From: Hallella seregens ATCC 51272
Lineage (GTDB): Bacteria; Bacteroidota; Bacteroidia; Bacteroidales; Bacteroidaceae
NCBI RefSeq assembly: GCF_000518545.1
Contig: NZ_JADU01000015.1
Span: forward strand, 41,368-105,367
DNA: 64,000 nucleotides
Direction: 5' to 3'
How positions within the stretch are numbered: position 1 is the first letter of the stretch; each line of letters begins with the position of its first letter. Below the pieces are notes generated by a model, which was given only the letters and a program-made list of their open reading frames with translations, did no database searches and was not told where the DNA came from. Positions 51,263 to 60,801 of this stretch are shown piece by piece. The translations under genes were made by a program, and so were the position numbers.

Positions 51263-52981
51263 ATGGCCAATTATTATACCGACCACCCGGAGATTGCTTT
51301 CTATTTGGACAATCCCCTGATGAAGCGCATCGTTGAGCTGAAAGAACGCAACTATGCCGACAAAGAAAACTATGCCGATGCCCCCGTCAACTACGAGGAT
51401 GCCATCGAAAACTACAAGCGAATCCTTGAAATTACGGGCGACGTGGCAGCCAACGTGCTGGAGCCCAACTCGGAGAGCGTGGACCAGGAAGGTCCGCATC
51501 TGGAAAACGGGCGCATGATCTATGCCAGCAAGACCAAGGAGAACATTGACGTGACACGCCAGGCCGGCTTGTGGGGAGTGTCGATGCCACGCCGTTTCGG
51601 CGGACTGAACCTGCCCATCACCGTCTTCTCCATGCTCTCCGAGCTGGTGGCGGCGGCCGACTCCGGCTTCCAGAACATCTGGTCTTTGCAGTCGTGTATC
51701 GACACGCTCTACGAGTTTGGCTCCGAAGAGCAGCAGCAAAAATACATTCCACGCATCGCCGCCGGCGAGACCATGTCAATGGATCTCACCGAGCCCGACG
51801 CCGGTTCAGACCTGCAACGCGTGATGCTGAAAGCCACGCAGGACGAGGACGGCACGTGGAGACTGAACGGTGTAAAGCGTTTCATCACCAACGGCGACTC
51901 CGACATTCACCTCGTGCTGGCCCGCTCTGAAGCCGGTACCAAGGACGGGCGCGGCCTCTCCATGTTCATCTACGACAAGCGAGACGGCGGTGTCGACGTG
52001 CGCCACATAGAAAACAAGCTCGGCATCCACGGCTCGCCCACCTGCGAGCTGGTCTACAAGAATGCCAAGGCCGAGCTCTGTGGCGACCGGAAACTGGGCC
52101 TCATCAAGTACGTCATGAGCCTGATGAACGGTGCCCGGCTGGGCATTGGAGCCCAAAGCGTAGGCTTGGAGCAGGAGGCTTACAACGAGGCCTTGGCCTA
52201 CGCCAAGGAGCGTGCGCAGTTCGGCAAGAAGATTATCAGCTTCCCGGCAGTCTACGATATGCTGTCGCGCATGAAAGCAAAAATCGATGCCAGCCGCGCC
52301 ATTCTGTACCAGACGGCCCGCTACGTGGACATCTACAAGACGCTGGACGACATCTCCCGCGAGCGCAAGCTCACACCCGAAGAGCGTCAGGAGATGAAGA
52401 AATACAACCGTCTGGCCGATGCTTTCACACCGCTGACCAAGGGAATGGCCTCCGAATATGCCAACCAGAATGCCTACGACAGTATCTCCGTGCACGGCGG
52501 TTCTGGCTTCATCATGGAGTACAAGTGCCAGCGTCTCTACCGCGATGCCCGCATCTTCTCCATTTACGAAGGCACGACGCAGCTGCAAGTGGTGGCCGCC
52601 ATCCGCTACATCACCAACGGAACCTACCTCGGCATCATGAAAGAACTGCTGGACGGCGAGGTGTCTGAGGACATGAAGCCGCTGCAGGAACGCATGGCCA
52701 AATGCGTGGAACTCTACGAACAGGCCCTCGACAAGGTGAAAGCAGACGACAATCAGGATGAGCACGACTTCCTGGGCCGTCGCCTTTACAACATGACCGG
52801 CGACATCGTCATGTCGTTGCTGCTGCTCGACAATGCCTCGAAAGCTCCCGAACTCTTTGCCAAGAGTACCAACGTGTACGTGCGCATGGCCGAAGAAGAG
52901 GTTGTCGGGCACGCTGCCTACATCCAGGCTTTCAAGGCTGAAGACCTGCAACATTTCGTGCAGACCGAGGCCGAAGCATAA
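51263..52981 (+). CDS. acyl-CoA dehydrogenase
   Basis: FAD enzyme that oxidises an acyl-CoA and passes electrons to the ETF encoded just upstream. Visible are the substrate/flavin segment MDLTEPDAGSD, VKRFITNGD, the Arg/Gln flavin region YAKERAQFGKKI, and YEGTTQLQ near 435, where the Glu is the usual catalytic base position. At 572 residues it has the C-terminal extension found in larger family members. The chain-length specificity cannot be read. A clean terminator follows. Confidence 0.92.
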   Translation: MANYYTDHPEIAFYLDNPLMKRIVELKERNYADKENYADAPVNYEDAIENYKRILEITGDVAANVLEPNSESVDQEGPHLENGRMIYASKTKENIDVTRQAGLWGVSMPRRFGGLNLPITVFSMLSELVAAADSGFQNIWSLQSCIDTLYEFGSEEQQQKYIPRIAAGETMSMDLTEPDAGSDLQRVMLKATQDEDGTWRLNGVKRFITNGDSDIHLVLARSEAGTKDGRGLSMFIYDKRDGGVDVRHIENKLGIHGSPTCELVYKNAKAELCGDRKLGLIKYVMSLMNGARLGIGAQSVGLEQEAYNEALAYAKERAQFGKKIISFPAVYDMLSRMKAKIDASRAILYQTARYVDIYKTLDDISRERKLTPEERQEMKKYNRLADAFTPLTKGMASEYANQNAYDSISVHGGSGFIMEYKCQRLYRDARIFSIYEGTTQLQVVAAIRYITNGTYLGIMKELLDGEVSEDMKPLQERMAKCVELYEQALDKVKADDNQDEHDFLGRRLYNMTGDIVMSLLLLDNASKAPELFAKSTNVYVRMAEEEVVGHAAYIQAFKAEDLQHFVQTEAEA

Positions 52982-52994
52982 TTATCCCATCGCC

Positions 52995-53040
52995 AAGGTG
53001 CGGCCGTGCTCCCCAAGGAGTGCGGGCCGCACCTTGCCCT
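52995..53040 (+). terminator. terminator after the acyl-CoA dehydrogenase gene
   Basis: Arms AAGGTGCGGCC (52995-53005) and GGCCGCACCTT (53025-53035) form an 11-bp stem, followed by GCCCTTTTC. It separates the etf operon from sdaA. Confidence 0.78.
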
Positions 53041-53049
53041 TTTCACGTC

Positions 53050-54252
53050 ATGAAATCACTAAAAGAACTATACCGCATCGGCAAAGGCCCTTCGTCCAGC
53101 CACACCATGGGCCCGCAGAAAGCGGCCCAGCTCTATCTTTCCAAGCATCCGGATGCCCGGAACTTCCGTGTGACGCTCTATGGCAGTCTGGCAGCTACGG
53201 GCAAAGGACACATGACCGACACTGCCATTCAGGACGTGCTCCAAGCCACGGCCCCGGTAGAGATTGTCTGGTGTCCCGACACTTTCTTGAATTTCCATCC
53301 CAACGGCATGAAGTTCGAGACCGAGAAAGGCGAGACCTGGACGGTCTACAGCATCGGTGGCGGTGCACTTTCGGAGGGCGACCAACCCACAGGACTGCTC
53401 CCGGAATCGCCCGACATCTACCCGTTGACCCATCTCGCGGACATTCAGCACTGGTGTGACAGCCATGGGCGCACCTACTGGGAGTATGTGCAGTCGAGCG
53501 AAGCCCCGGCCGTATGGGATCATCTGCAAACTGTTTGGGAGGCCATGCAAGCTGCGGTGGAACGTGGCATCGACCGCGAAGGCGTGCTTCCCGGCCCACT
53601 GAATCTGCAGCGCAAGGCCTCCACCTATTATATTAAGGCCAAAGGCTACAAGCAGAGTCTGCAAACCCGCGCGCTGGTCTATGCCTATGCCCTGGCCGTG
53701 AGCGAGGAGAATGCCTCGGGCGGCACCATCGTCACGGCCCCCACCTGCGGGGCATGTGGCGTTATTCCGGCCGTGCTTTATCACCTATCGCGCGGACACA
53801 ACTTCTCCGACCGCAAGATTCTCCACGCCTTGGCCACCGCCGGACTCATCGGCAACATTGTCAAGGAGAACGCTTCCATCTCCGGTGCCGACGTGGGTTG
53901 CCAAGGCGAGGTGGGCGTAGCCTGTGCCATGGCCTCGGCTGCGGCCTGCCAGCTTTTCGGCGGAAGTCCGTCGCAAATTGAGTATGCTGCCGAAATGGGA
54001 CTGGAACATCATCTGGGCATGACCTGCGACCCCGTGTGCGGGCTGGTGCAAATTCCCTGCATCGAACGCAATGCCTTTGCCGCCACACGTGCCCTCGACT
54101 CCAATCTCTATGCCTCGTTCAGCGATGGCAAGCACCGTGTGAATTTCGACCGCGTGGTCGAAGTGATGAATCAGACCGGACACGACCTGCCTTCGCTCTA
54201 TAAGGAAACATCAGAAGGAGGGCTGGCCAAGAGCATGGGTGTCACGCTCTAA
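53050..54252 (+). CDS. sdaA: L-serine ammonia-lyase, iron-sulfur type (single chain)
   Basis: Converts L-serine to pyruvate and ammonia with a [4Fe-4S] cluster. The N-terminal signature is [15 protein letters not shown]. The C-terminal catalytic half shows [32 protein letters not shown] and [16 protein letters not shown], which supply the cluster cysteines. Length 400 covers alpha and beta parts in one chain. The ATG at 53050 is chosen because an upstream in-frame start would lie in the terminator hairpin. Confidence 0.94.
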   Translation: MKSLKELYRIGKGPSSSHTMGPQKAAQLYLSKHPDARNFRVTLYGSLAATGKGHMTDTAIQDVLQATAPVEIVWCPDTFLNFHPNGMKFETEKGETWTVYSIGGGALSEGDQPTGLLPESPDIYPLTHLADIQHWCDSHGRTYWEYVQSSEAPAVWDHLQTVWEAMQAAVERGIDREGVLPGPLNLQRKASTYYIKAKGYKQSLQTRALVYAYALAVSEENASGGTIVTAPTCGACGVIPAVLYHLSRGHNFSDRKILHALATAGLIGNIVKENASISGADVGCQGEVGVACAMASAAACQLFGGSPSQIEYAAEMGLEHHLGMTCDPVCGLVQIPCIERNAFAATRALDSNLYASFSDGKHRVNFDRVVEVMNQTGHDLPSLYKETSEGGLAKSMGVTL

Positions 54253-54288
54253 ACCCAAGCCTTACCACAACCCTACGTTTTTCTTGTC

Positions 54289-54702
54289 ATGAAAAAGATA
54301 CTGCTCTCCATCCTAACCGGCCTGGTTGCTACGGCCGCACTCACCACCTCCTGCCGCATGGCCCCGTCGCAACAACTGGGCGACACTGTCGAAGCCCACG
54401 TCTTTGAACCCATGGACACCACCCTGGCCCGCAGGACACAGATGCAGGACACAGCGACAGTCCCCGTCAAAGACAGCCTTGACATCTTCTACATCGGTTC
54501 GGAATCCAACAAAACAACGGTACAGCTGGTGAGTTATCCCAGCCGTCGCGACACGGCCGTCTACGGCAAAGGCCGCCATATCAAGGTGAGCGGCAATGCA
54601 GACTTCGACCATATCGTGCGCGCCCGCTTCTGGGTGTCACCTGGAGGCGACTCCCTCGTTACCCGACTGGAAGAGGTTGTTCCCACATCGGACCAGCCCT
54701 AA
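54289..54702 (+). CDS. small lipoprotein, function unknown
   Basis: A 137-residue lipoprotein with signal LTGLVATAALTTSC (C22). The mature part is polar with several Thr/Asp-rich strands (DIFYIGSESNKTTVQLVSYP). No family is recognised. It may be cotranscribed with sdaA 36 bp upstream. Its last four bases overlap the stop of the convergent helicase gene. Confidence 0.7.
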   Translation: MKKILLSILTGLVATAALTTSCRMAPSQQLGDTVEAHVFEPMDTTLARRTQMQDTATVPVKDSLDIFYIGSESNKTTVQLVSYPSRRDTAVYGKGRHIKVSGNADFDHIVRARFWVSPGGDSLVTRLEEVVPTSDQP

Positions 54703-56561
54703 CTCTTGCGCTTGCGGGGCGCACGCCGCCGCACACTTCCCGGTGCCACCACATCCAGTGCGTCGAGCATGGCTTCCTGCTTGGCGAGCATGTAGGCAGA
54801 CACAGTAAAAGGCTCCTCCTCCATCCGCCGAAGCAGCTTGTCCTTGGCCAGATAGGCCAGCCACAACTCCTTGTAGCGTTCTTCCATCTGCTCCATGCCG
54901 CGTTGATTCTGGCTCTTGGCCTGCCGCGTAAGCGTGATGACATCGCCCAGTTCCTCTTCCAAGGTCTGCAGGAAATAGCCGGCACTGCGCTTTACCCGCT
55001 GCAAAAAATCATCGGTGTGAAGCTCATCCGACGGCGTGCTCCGAATCACCGCCAGCCACTTATACGCCACATCCACCACCCGGGCCTTGAACGCCAATAT
55101 GCGATTGCCATGCAAAGTAGAGAGTTTGGGCTGGCTGCGAAAGTATTCCAACAGCGTGCGGTACACCATCTGCTCGGCGGCAAACAGGGTCGAAAAGTCG
55201 AAAAGGTCGAGCAGTTGGAATCTGAAATATTCCTCTTTCAGCCCCGGCAAGTTGCGGATACTGGCCTCGGCGGCCTCTTGTTGATGGGCGATATACTCGG
55301 CCACACGCCGGTCGTTGATGACATTCCCGGCACTGATGGGCGATGCCAGCACCAGTCCCTCCAGACTCTTGCAGCGGCTCAACGCCACATAGACCTGACC
55401 CGAGGCAAACGACAGGCCGGCATCGATGATGGCACGGTCGAACGTAAGTCCCTGACTCTTGTGGATGGTAATGGCCCAAGCCAGCCGCAACGGATATTGC
55501 CGGAACACGCCCTGCACCTGCGGCTCGATGGTTTTGGTGCGCTCATTAATGGCGTATTTCGTGTTTTCCCACTCCTGCGGCTCCACCTTGATGGGCTCCT
55601 CGTCGCCTGGACACTTCACCTCGATGCCTTTCTCGTCGAGAGCCGTCACGTGCCCGATGCGGCCATTATAATAAAGGTGGCGGCCCGAGCCGTCGTTCTT
55701 GATGAACATCACCTGCGCCCCCACCTTGAGTTCCAAGTTCACGTCGGCCGGGTAACTATACTCCGGAAACGTGTCTTTGATTTCTGCCCGATAGGTGTAC
55801 CGGCGGCCTTTGAGCTTTTGCAGCTCGGTTTCGTTGAAGTTGTCGGCCAGCCGGTTGTGGGTGGTGAGACGAATGTAGCCCTCCTCGGCCTTGGGGAAGA
55901 AAGCCGGACGGCAACGTGCGTTCAGCCGTTCCATGTCTCCGGCCGTGGGCCGGCCGTCTCTAATATGGTTCAGAATGTCGATGAAAGCCTGGTCCTGCTG
56001 GCGGTAGACGTGGGTGAGCTGTATAGTGACATAACTGATTTGCAGCAGGGCCTTCGACCCGAAAAAATAAGGCGTGTCATAGTATGGGCGAAGCATCTCC
56101 TCGTCTTGCGGGGTTACCACAGGGGTGAGCTGTTGCAAATCGCCAATCATGAGCAACTGCACACCGCCAAACGGCTGCGTGCGGTCGCGGTAGCGGCGCA
56201 ACACGGAGTCGACGGCATCGAGCAGGTCACTGCGCACCATCGAGATTTCGTCGATGACCACCATGTCGAGCGTACGGATGATACGACGCTTCTCCTTGCC
56301 AAAATCGAAACGGTCCTTGATGGCCATTCCGGGAATAAAGGGCGTGAAAGGAAGCTGGAAAAACGAGTGAATGGTCACGCCGCCGGCATTGATGGCCGCC
56401 ACGCCCGTGGGGGCTACCACAATCATGCGCTTGGCCGACCGCTCTTTGATGGCTTTCAGAAACGTGGTCTTTCCAGTTCCGGCCTTGCCCGTCAGAAATA
56501 TGCTCGTGCCTGTATGCTCCACAAAATCCCAGGCCTGCCTCAGTTCCTTGTTCTGTTCCAT
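54699..56561 (-). CDS. Pif1-like SF1 helicase with C-terminal HTH-like region
   Basis: A 620-residue helicase. Walker A is GKAGTGKTTFL (from residue 24), then VVAPTGVAAINAGGVTIHSFF, motif II VVIDEISMV, motif III LLMIGDLQQLTP, a C-terminal TIHKSQGLTFD and VYVALSRCKSLEGL: the Pif1/RecD-like set. The last 200 residues, helical, resemble the accessory region in Bacteroidota Pif1 homologues. ATG 56561 is preferred; a GTG two codons upstream also exists. A -7 box ends only 9 bp before the ATG. Confidence 0.9.
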   Translation of the reverse strand: MEQNKELRQAWDFVEHTGTSIFLTGKAGTGKTTFLKAIKERSAKRMIVVAPTGVAAINAGGVTIHSFFQLPFTPFIPGMAIKDRFDFGKEKRRIIRTLDMVVIDEISMVRSDLLDAVDSVLRRYRDRTQPFGGVQLLMIGDLQQLTPVVTPQDEEMLRPYYDTPYFFGSKALLQISYVTIQLTHVYRQQDQAFIDILNHIRDGRPTAGDMERLNARCRPAFFPKAEEGYIRLTTHNRLADNFNETELQKLKGRRYTYRAEIKDTFPEYSYPADVNLELKVGAQVMFIKNDGSGRHLYYNGRIGHVTALDEKGIEVKCPGDEEPIKVEPQEWENTKYAINERTKTIEPQVQGVFRQYPLRLAWAITIHKSQGLTFDRAIIDAGLSFASGQVYVALSRCKSLEGLVLASPISAGNVINDRRVAEYIAHQQEAAEASIRNLPGLKEEYFRFQLLDLFDFSTLFAAEQMVYRTLLEYFRSQPKLSTLHGNRILAFKARVVDVAYKWLAVIRSTPSDELHTDDFLQRVKRSAGYFLQTLEEELGDVITLTRQAKSQNQRGMEQMEERYKELWLAYLAKDKLLRRMEEEPFTVSAYMLAKQEAMLDALDVVAPGSVRRRAPRKRKS

Positions 56562-56569
56562 AGTCACTA

Positions 56570-56577
56570 CAAAGATA
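56570..56577 (-). promoter_or_regulatory. -7 box of the Pif1-like gene
   Basis: Minus-strand TATCTTTG, ending 8 bp from the ATG, so the transcript probably starts at or within a few bases of the start codon. Confidence 0.6.
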
Positions 56578-56631
56578 CGGTGATTTTTCCAAAACAGTCT
56601 GACAATTGGGCCAAGAATGTGGGAAAAGTCC

Positions 56632-56639
56632 TATATTTG
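56632..56639 (+). promoter_or_regulatory. -7 box of comEC
   Basis: TATATTTG (56632-56639), four bases upstream of the ATG at 56644. It fixes the start and implies a nearly leaderless mRNA. Confidence 0.6.
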
Positions 56640-56643
56640 CAGC

Positions 56644-58215
56644 ATGGAACGAGGCAAGACACTCGACACCCGCCCCCTGCTGCGCATTGCGCTGTCCCTT
56701 ATCGCCGGCATTCTTGTCGGTGACGGGCTATGGCTTCATGTGCCGTTGTGGCTGTGGCTGGCCTTGGCGGCGATCTGCTTAGGCATGGCCCTCACACTTT
56801 TTCGGGTTCACCGCACGGCCCAGGGTGCGCTGATTCTGTGCACCACGCTGCTGGTAGGGGCCACGCTGGCCGACTGGCAGAATCGTCAGCTACACGTCGT
56901 CTGCCCTCCCCACCCCGTCAGCTACGAGGCTGTCGTCGTGGGTGAGCCGCAGGTCAGGGGCAAAATCCTGCGGTGCGAGCTCATGATTACCCAACTACCC
57001 ATCGGGCGGATGCTCGACCATCCCCTGCACATCCAGGCTTCCCTGCTGCGCGACACCTTCACCAACCGCTGGCGCAGTCTGCACGTAGGCAGCGGCATCC
57101 GGGCCGCTTCTCAATTGGAACCACTCCGCCCTTACTCCGCCACCCAGAACCGACGCCCCCACTTCGACGTGGTGCGCTGGCTACACGTGCACGGCATCGT
57201 GGCCCAAACTTTCGTTCTCCCAAGCAACTGGCATGCGTCACCGCCCAACCTCCGGCCGCTCCCCTGGCTGCAACGCATCCGTCTTCACCTACTCCTGTTG
57301 CGCCAACGCCTCCTCCAGCGTTACCGCATGCTCGGACTCAACCACCAGTCGTATGCAGTCGTGGCTGCCATGACATTAGGTGACAAAAGCCAACTCAACC
57401 GCGACACGCAGTCGGCCTATGCCGTCGCCGGAGCCTCGCACGTGCTGGCTCTATCGGGACTCCACTTAGGCATCATCTATACCTTGCTCACGTTGTTGCT
57501 GGGCCGCTTCCGTCATCGGGCAGTTGCCCAAGGCGCGGTACTGACGGCCATCTGGACCTATGCCGCCCTCGTGGGACTTCCCCCAAGCGTAGTCCGCTCA
57601 GCCTCCATGCTCACCATCTACGCCCTCTGCCTGCTGCTGGGCCGACAGCGGGCCTCGGTCAACACGCTGGCCTTTGCCGCTATCATCCTGTTGATAACCA
57701 ACCCGCTGTGTCTCTGGGACGTGGGCTTCCAGCTGTCATTCCTCGCCGTGCTGTCCATTCTGATCTATTACAGGCCGCTCTACCGGCTGCTCCACCTGCA
57801 AAACCCGCTTGCTCAATGGATTTGGGGGCTCACCTGCATCTCCATAGCCGCCCAGCTGGGCACGGCTCCACTGGTCATGTACTACTTTGGCCGGTTCTCC
57901 TGCTACTTCCTGCCAGCCAACTTTCTGGTTGTCCCGGCGGCCACAGCCATTCTCTATGGGGCCGTATTCATGTTGCTTGCCACACCGATCCCGCCACTTC
58001 AACAGTATATCGCTACGGCCTTAGGCCACGTGGCCGACTGGCTCAACGCCTCGCTCACAGCCCTCTCCACCCTGCCCGGATCCAGCATCGAGGGTATCGT
58101 CATCGGCCGCCTCCAACTCTTCATCATCTATATGATTCTCTGTTCATTCACCGTCATTGTCCGCTACGCTTGGAAAGTGCGCCACCAGTCACGTCTCGAA
58201 GCATTCTATAAATGA
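56644..58215 (+). CDS. comEC: ComEC/Rec2-family DNA-uptake channel protein
   Basis: A 523-residue polytopic membrane protein. The N-terminal part has two or three hydrophobic helices and a soluble DUF4131-like OB region. The competence core follows: AMTLGDKSQL, then YAVAGASHVLALSGLHLGII and about seven further membrane segments. There is no C-terminal metallo-beta-lactamase domain. ComEC carries single-stranded DNA across the inner membrane in natural transformation. No other com genes are in the window. The start at 56644 is set by the promoter; an in-frame ATG nine codons upstream would precede it. Confidence 0.92.
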   Translation: MERGKTLDTRPLLRIALSLIAGILVGDGLWLHVPLWLWLALAAICLGMALTLFRVHRTAQGALILCTTLLVGATLADWQNRQLHVVCPPHPVSYEAVVVGEPQVRGKILRCELMITQLPIGRMLDHPLHIQASLLRDTFTNRWRSLHVGSGIRAASQLEPLRPYSATQNRRPHFDVVRWLHVHGIVAQTFVLPSNWHASPPNLRPLPWLQRIRLHLLLLRQRLLQRYRMLGLNHQSYAVVAAMTLGDKSQLNRDTQSAYAVAGASHVLALSGLHLGIIYTLLTLLLGRFRHRAVAQGAVLTAIWTYAALVGLPPSVVRSASMLTIYALCLLLGRQRASVNTLAFAAIILLITNPLCLWDVGFQLSFLAVLSILIYYRPLYRLLHLQNPLAQWIWGLTCISIAAQLGTAPLVMYYFGRFSCYFLPANFLVVPAATAILYGAVFMLLATPIPPLQQYIATALGHVADWLNASLTALSTLPGSSIEGIVIGRLQLFIIYMILCSFTVIVRYAWKVRHQSRLEAFYK

Positions 58216-58264
58216 GGGAATATGGGTGTTTTCACCAACCAGTCACCAATTAATCATTCGATAA

Positions 58265-58296
58265 TTTGCGAATAACTACTAAATAATTTATATTTG
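58265..58296 (+). promoter_or_regulatory. promoter of the toxin-antitoxin pair
   Basis: TTTG (58265-58268), 20-bp spacer, TATATTTG (58289-58296), 20 bp upstream of the toxin ATG. Excellent consensus in locally A/T-rich sequence. Confidence 0.8.
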
Positions 58297-58316
58297 CACC
58301 CAGTTACGAAAAGCCC

Positions 58317-58634
58317 ATGATTGTTACATTCAATGAGGAATATCTGCGAGATCTCTACACCAAAGGAAAGACCGACGACAAGAAGCACAGGTTTCAACCT
58401 CAGATTATTCAGAAATATGCGAGGATGATCAATCTGATGAAGCACTCTAAAAATGTGCTGGCTCTGAATGCAATCGGCTCCTTGCACTATGAGAAACTGA
58501 TAGGCGAGAAAAAAGGAATATCCTCGGTTAGAGTCAACCATCGATACCGCATTGAGTTCGAGGAGCGCAAGGAAGGAGACGAGGAAATCGCAACCATTTG
58601 CAATATTACGGATTTATCCAATCATTATCAATAA
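58317..58634 (+). CDS. higB: HigB-type RelE/ParE-superfamily toxin
   Basis: A 105-residue basic protein. The C-terminal segment SVRVNHRYRIEFEE matches the HigB/RelE core, in which Arg and Tyr residues cut ribosome-bound mRNA. The toxin precedes the antitoxin, the reversed order characteristic of hig modules. The gene is visibly A/T-richer than its neighbours, consistent with transfer. Separated from the antitoxin by 16 bp. Confidence 0.85.
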   Translation: MIVTFNEEYLRDLYTKGKTDDKKHRFQPQIIQKYARMINLMKHSKNVLALNAIGSLHYEKLIGEKKGISSVRVNHRYRIEFEERKEGDEEIATICNITDLSNHYQ

Positions 58635-58650
58635 AACAGGAGGAACGAAA

Positions 58651-58995
58651 ATGATAGAACAGAAAGGTGTTAGCACAGATATGATAGCCAACAATCTGGA
58701 GGCATTTGTCCCCACCCACCCGGGCGAAACCATCAAGGAGGAAATTGCTGAACGGGGCATTTCACAACGGCAGTTGGCCAAGCAAATGGGCGTTTCGTAC
58801 AGTGTACTCAACGAAATTTTAAACGCAAAGCGTCCTGTCAGCGTGGAATATGCGTTGATGCTGGAGGCCGCACTGGGCATCGATGCCGACCTTTGGATTG
58901 GCATGCAGGCAGAATACAACAAACAAGTGGCCAAGAGAGACCTGAAATTACAAAAACGACTCGAGCATATCCGCCAATTGGCCGCCATGCTGTAG
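58651..58995 (+). CDS. higA: HigA-type antitoxin (XRE-family)
   Basis: A 114-residue DNA-binding antitoxin. It has THPGETIKEEIAERGISQRQLAKQMGV, the classic HigA start and helix-turn-helix, and LGIDADLWIGMQAEYNKQVA near the end. The ATG at 58651 is preceded by AGGAGGAACGAAA, a Shine-Dalgarno-like sequence unusual for Bacteroidota and another hint of foreign origin. It would repress the operon with HigB and neutralise it. Confidence 0.9.
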   Translation: MIEQKGVSTDMIANNLEAFVPTHPGETIKEEIAERGISQRQLAKQMGVSYSVLNEILNAKRPVSVEYALMLEAALGIDADLWIGMQAEYNKQVAKRDLKLQKRLEHIRQLAAML

Positions 58996-59094
58996 ATTCG
59001 TCTGCCCATAAACATAGCCGTACAAAACCACCATGCAGCCCGTTGATTCTGTCGTGGTGGATGCTGACCGACACGGTCGACCAAGGATAAAACA

Positions 59095-59787
59095 TCACAC
59101 GAACACCGAAAACAACATGGCACCAAACACGGTGAGGATGCCGCTCACTACGATGGAGAGGCCACTCATGGCACCCTCAACAGAGCCCATTTCCATGGCC
59201 TTGGCCGTGCCGATGGCATGCGACGCACTGCCGATGGCAATGCCACGGGCTACGGGTTCGCGGATGCTGAGCAACGCCAGAAACTTTTCGGCGAAGATAT
59301 TGCCCAGCACACCCGTGATGATAATCACCACCACCGTCACCGACACATAGCCGCCCAGCTCCTTGGCCACGCCCATGCCAATGGCCGTGGTGATGGACTT
59401 GGGCAGAAAAGTGACGTAAGCCGCATGGTCGAAATGGAACAGCAGGGCCAACACCAGCACCGTAACCATGGACGAGAGTACGCCCGAAAGGATGCCGGCC
59501 AATACAGCCTTGTAGTTTTTCTTGAGCTGTTCCACCTGCTGATACAGGGGAACGGCCAGGCAGATGGTCGATGGCGTGAGCAGATAGCTGATGATGGTGG
59601 TGCCCTCGCTGTAGCGTTCGTAGCTTACGCCGCTCAACAACAGGAACACAATGACCAGCGCAATGGCCACGAGCAGAGGGTTCATGATGCTCCAGCCCGT
59701 CTTGCGCTTGAGCACCATGCCCAATCCATAGCTGCCCAGCGTGAGCATCACACCCAGAAAAACCGAGTTCTGAAACAAACCGTTCAT
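59095..59787 (-). CDS. lrgB: LrgB-family membrane protein
   Basis: A 230-residue membrane protein with about seven hydrophobic segments and the LrgB/CidB signature region (LLTPSTICLAVPLYQQ, TFLPKSITTAIGMGVA, SASHAIGTAKAMEMG). Partner of LrgA in a system that modulates autolysis or exports small metabolites in other bacteria. The ATG at 59787 overlaps lrgA by 4 bp. It is the last gene of the six-gene minus-strand operon. Confidence 0.9.
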   Translation of the reverse strand: MNGLFQNSVFLGVMLTLGSYGLGMVLKRKTGWSIMNPLLVAIALVIVFLLLSGVSYERYSEGTTIISYLLTPSTICLAVPLYQQVEQLKKNYKAVLAGILSGVLSSMVTVLVLALLFHFDHAAYVTFLPKSITTAIGMGVAKELGGYVSVTVVVIIITGVLGNIFAEKFLALLSIREPVARGIAIGSASHAIGTAKAMEMGSVEGAMSGLSIVVSGILTVFGAMLFSVFV

Positions 59788-60152
59788 TGCGCTTCCTCCT
59801 TCCGTCGCCGCCCGGCGCGAATCACGGCCTGTGTCACACGACCGGCCACACCCATTACTACAAACGTGCTCACCACCGTGATGACGGCATACTCGACGAT
59901 GGAACTGCTTATCACACTCCAAGAATCGATGAGTCCGGCTGCCGCCGGCACAAACACCACGGGCATGACAGCAATGAGAAATACCGTCACCTCGCGGATG
60001 TCCTTCACCTTAATCCACTTCAGTTCGAGCGCTGTAAACAGCAGGATGATGCCGTAGATGCTGGACGGGATGGGGAAAGGAATGGCATGGTGCAACACTT
60101 CGCCCATGAAAGCGAAGATGACAATGACGAGAAACTGAATCAAAAACTTCAT
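59784..60152 (-). CDS. lrgA: LrgA/CidA-family holin-like protein
   Basis: A 122-residue protein with four hydrophobic segments (VIVIFAFMGEVLHHAI, SSIYGIILLFTALEL, VTVFLIAVMPVVFVPAAAG, SIVEYAVITVVSTFVVMG), the CidA/LrgA topology. It overlaps lrgB by four bases, so translation is probably coupled. It follows the cytidylate kinase-like gene by 27 bp. Confidence 0.9.
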   Translation of the reverse strand: MKFLIQFLVIVIFAFMGEVLHHAIPFPIPSSIYGIILLFTALELKWIKVKDIREVTVFLIAVMPVVFVPAAAGLIDSWSVISSSIVEYAVITVVSTFVVMGVAGRVTQAVIRAGRRRKEEAQ

Positions 60153-60179
60153 ATCCAGAAATCCATTTTTACCGTAAAC

Positions 60180-60773
60180 CTACTCGAACGTGTGCCGCTT
60201 CACCTGCACATGGTCGATATAATCCTCGATGAGCAGGGCCGCCTGGTCGGCCGTGAGCCGGCAACTATCCAGACAGAGGTCGTAGTCGTCGGCATTGCCC
60301 CAGGTGAGGCCCGTGTGGAAACGGTGATAGGTGAGCCGCCGGTCGTCCTGCTCCTGCACAAATTCCTTGGCCTCGCGATAGGGCATGCTGCGCTCCGCCT
60401 CGATGTTTCGGATGCGCTTGTGGATGTTGCCCTTGAGGAAAACCGACACCAAATCGGGGCGGTGGCGAAAGATATAATTGCCGCAGCGGCCCACGATGAT
60501 GCAGCTCTCACGGCCCAGCATGTCGGCCAGCATGCGCTGCGGCCGGTCGTTCACGTGGCCGGTAGCAGCCCGATAGTCGTCGGAGATGGCAAACAGGAGG
60601 TCGTCGACGGGCCGCTCCTCGAAGAAATCGTCCATCTCGTTCAGAATGCCTCGCCCGCGGGCCATGTCGAGCAGGTTCATGCGGGTGTAGATGGGCAGGT
60701 GGTAATGCCGGGCCAGGGCTTCGCCCACATGCAGGGCCCCACAGCCGCACTGGCGGGCAATGGTGATAATCAT
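60180..60773 (-). CDS. cytidylate kinase-like protein
   Basis: A 197-residue P-loop-type protein. The N-terminus MIITIARQCGCGALHVGEALA resembles the cytidylate-kinase-like family (Cytidylate_kin2), in which the Walker motif is IxxxxGSGG; here it is QCGCGALH, somewhat degenerate. IIVGRCGNYIF and SVFLKGNIHKRIRNI follow. True CMP kinases have a different N-terminus, so the substrate is uncertain. The ATG at 60773 starts the first strand; upstream in-frame reading is a shadow of mscS. Confidence 0.82.
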   Translation of the reverse strand: MIITIARQCGCGALHVGEALARHYHLPIYTRMNLLDMARGRGILNEMDDFFEERPVDDLLFAISDDYRAATGHVNDRPQRMLADMLGRESCIIVGRCGNYIFRHRPDLVSVFLKGNIHKRIRNIEAERSMPYREAKEFVQEQDDRRLTYHRFHTGLTWGNADDYDLCLDSCRLTADQAALLIEDYIDHVQVKRHTFE

Positions 60774-60801
60774 ACGCGTTGTGAATTTAAGAAGTTCGGA
60801 G

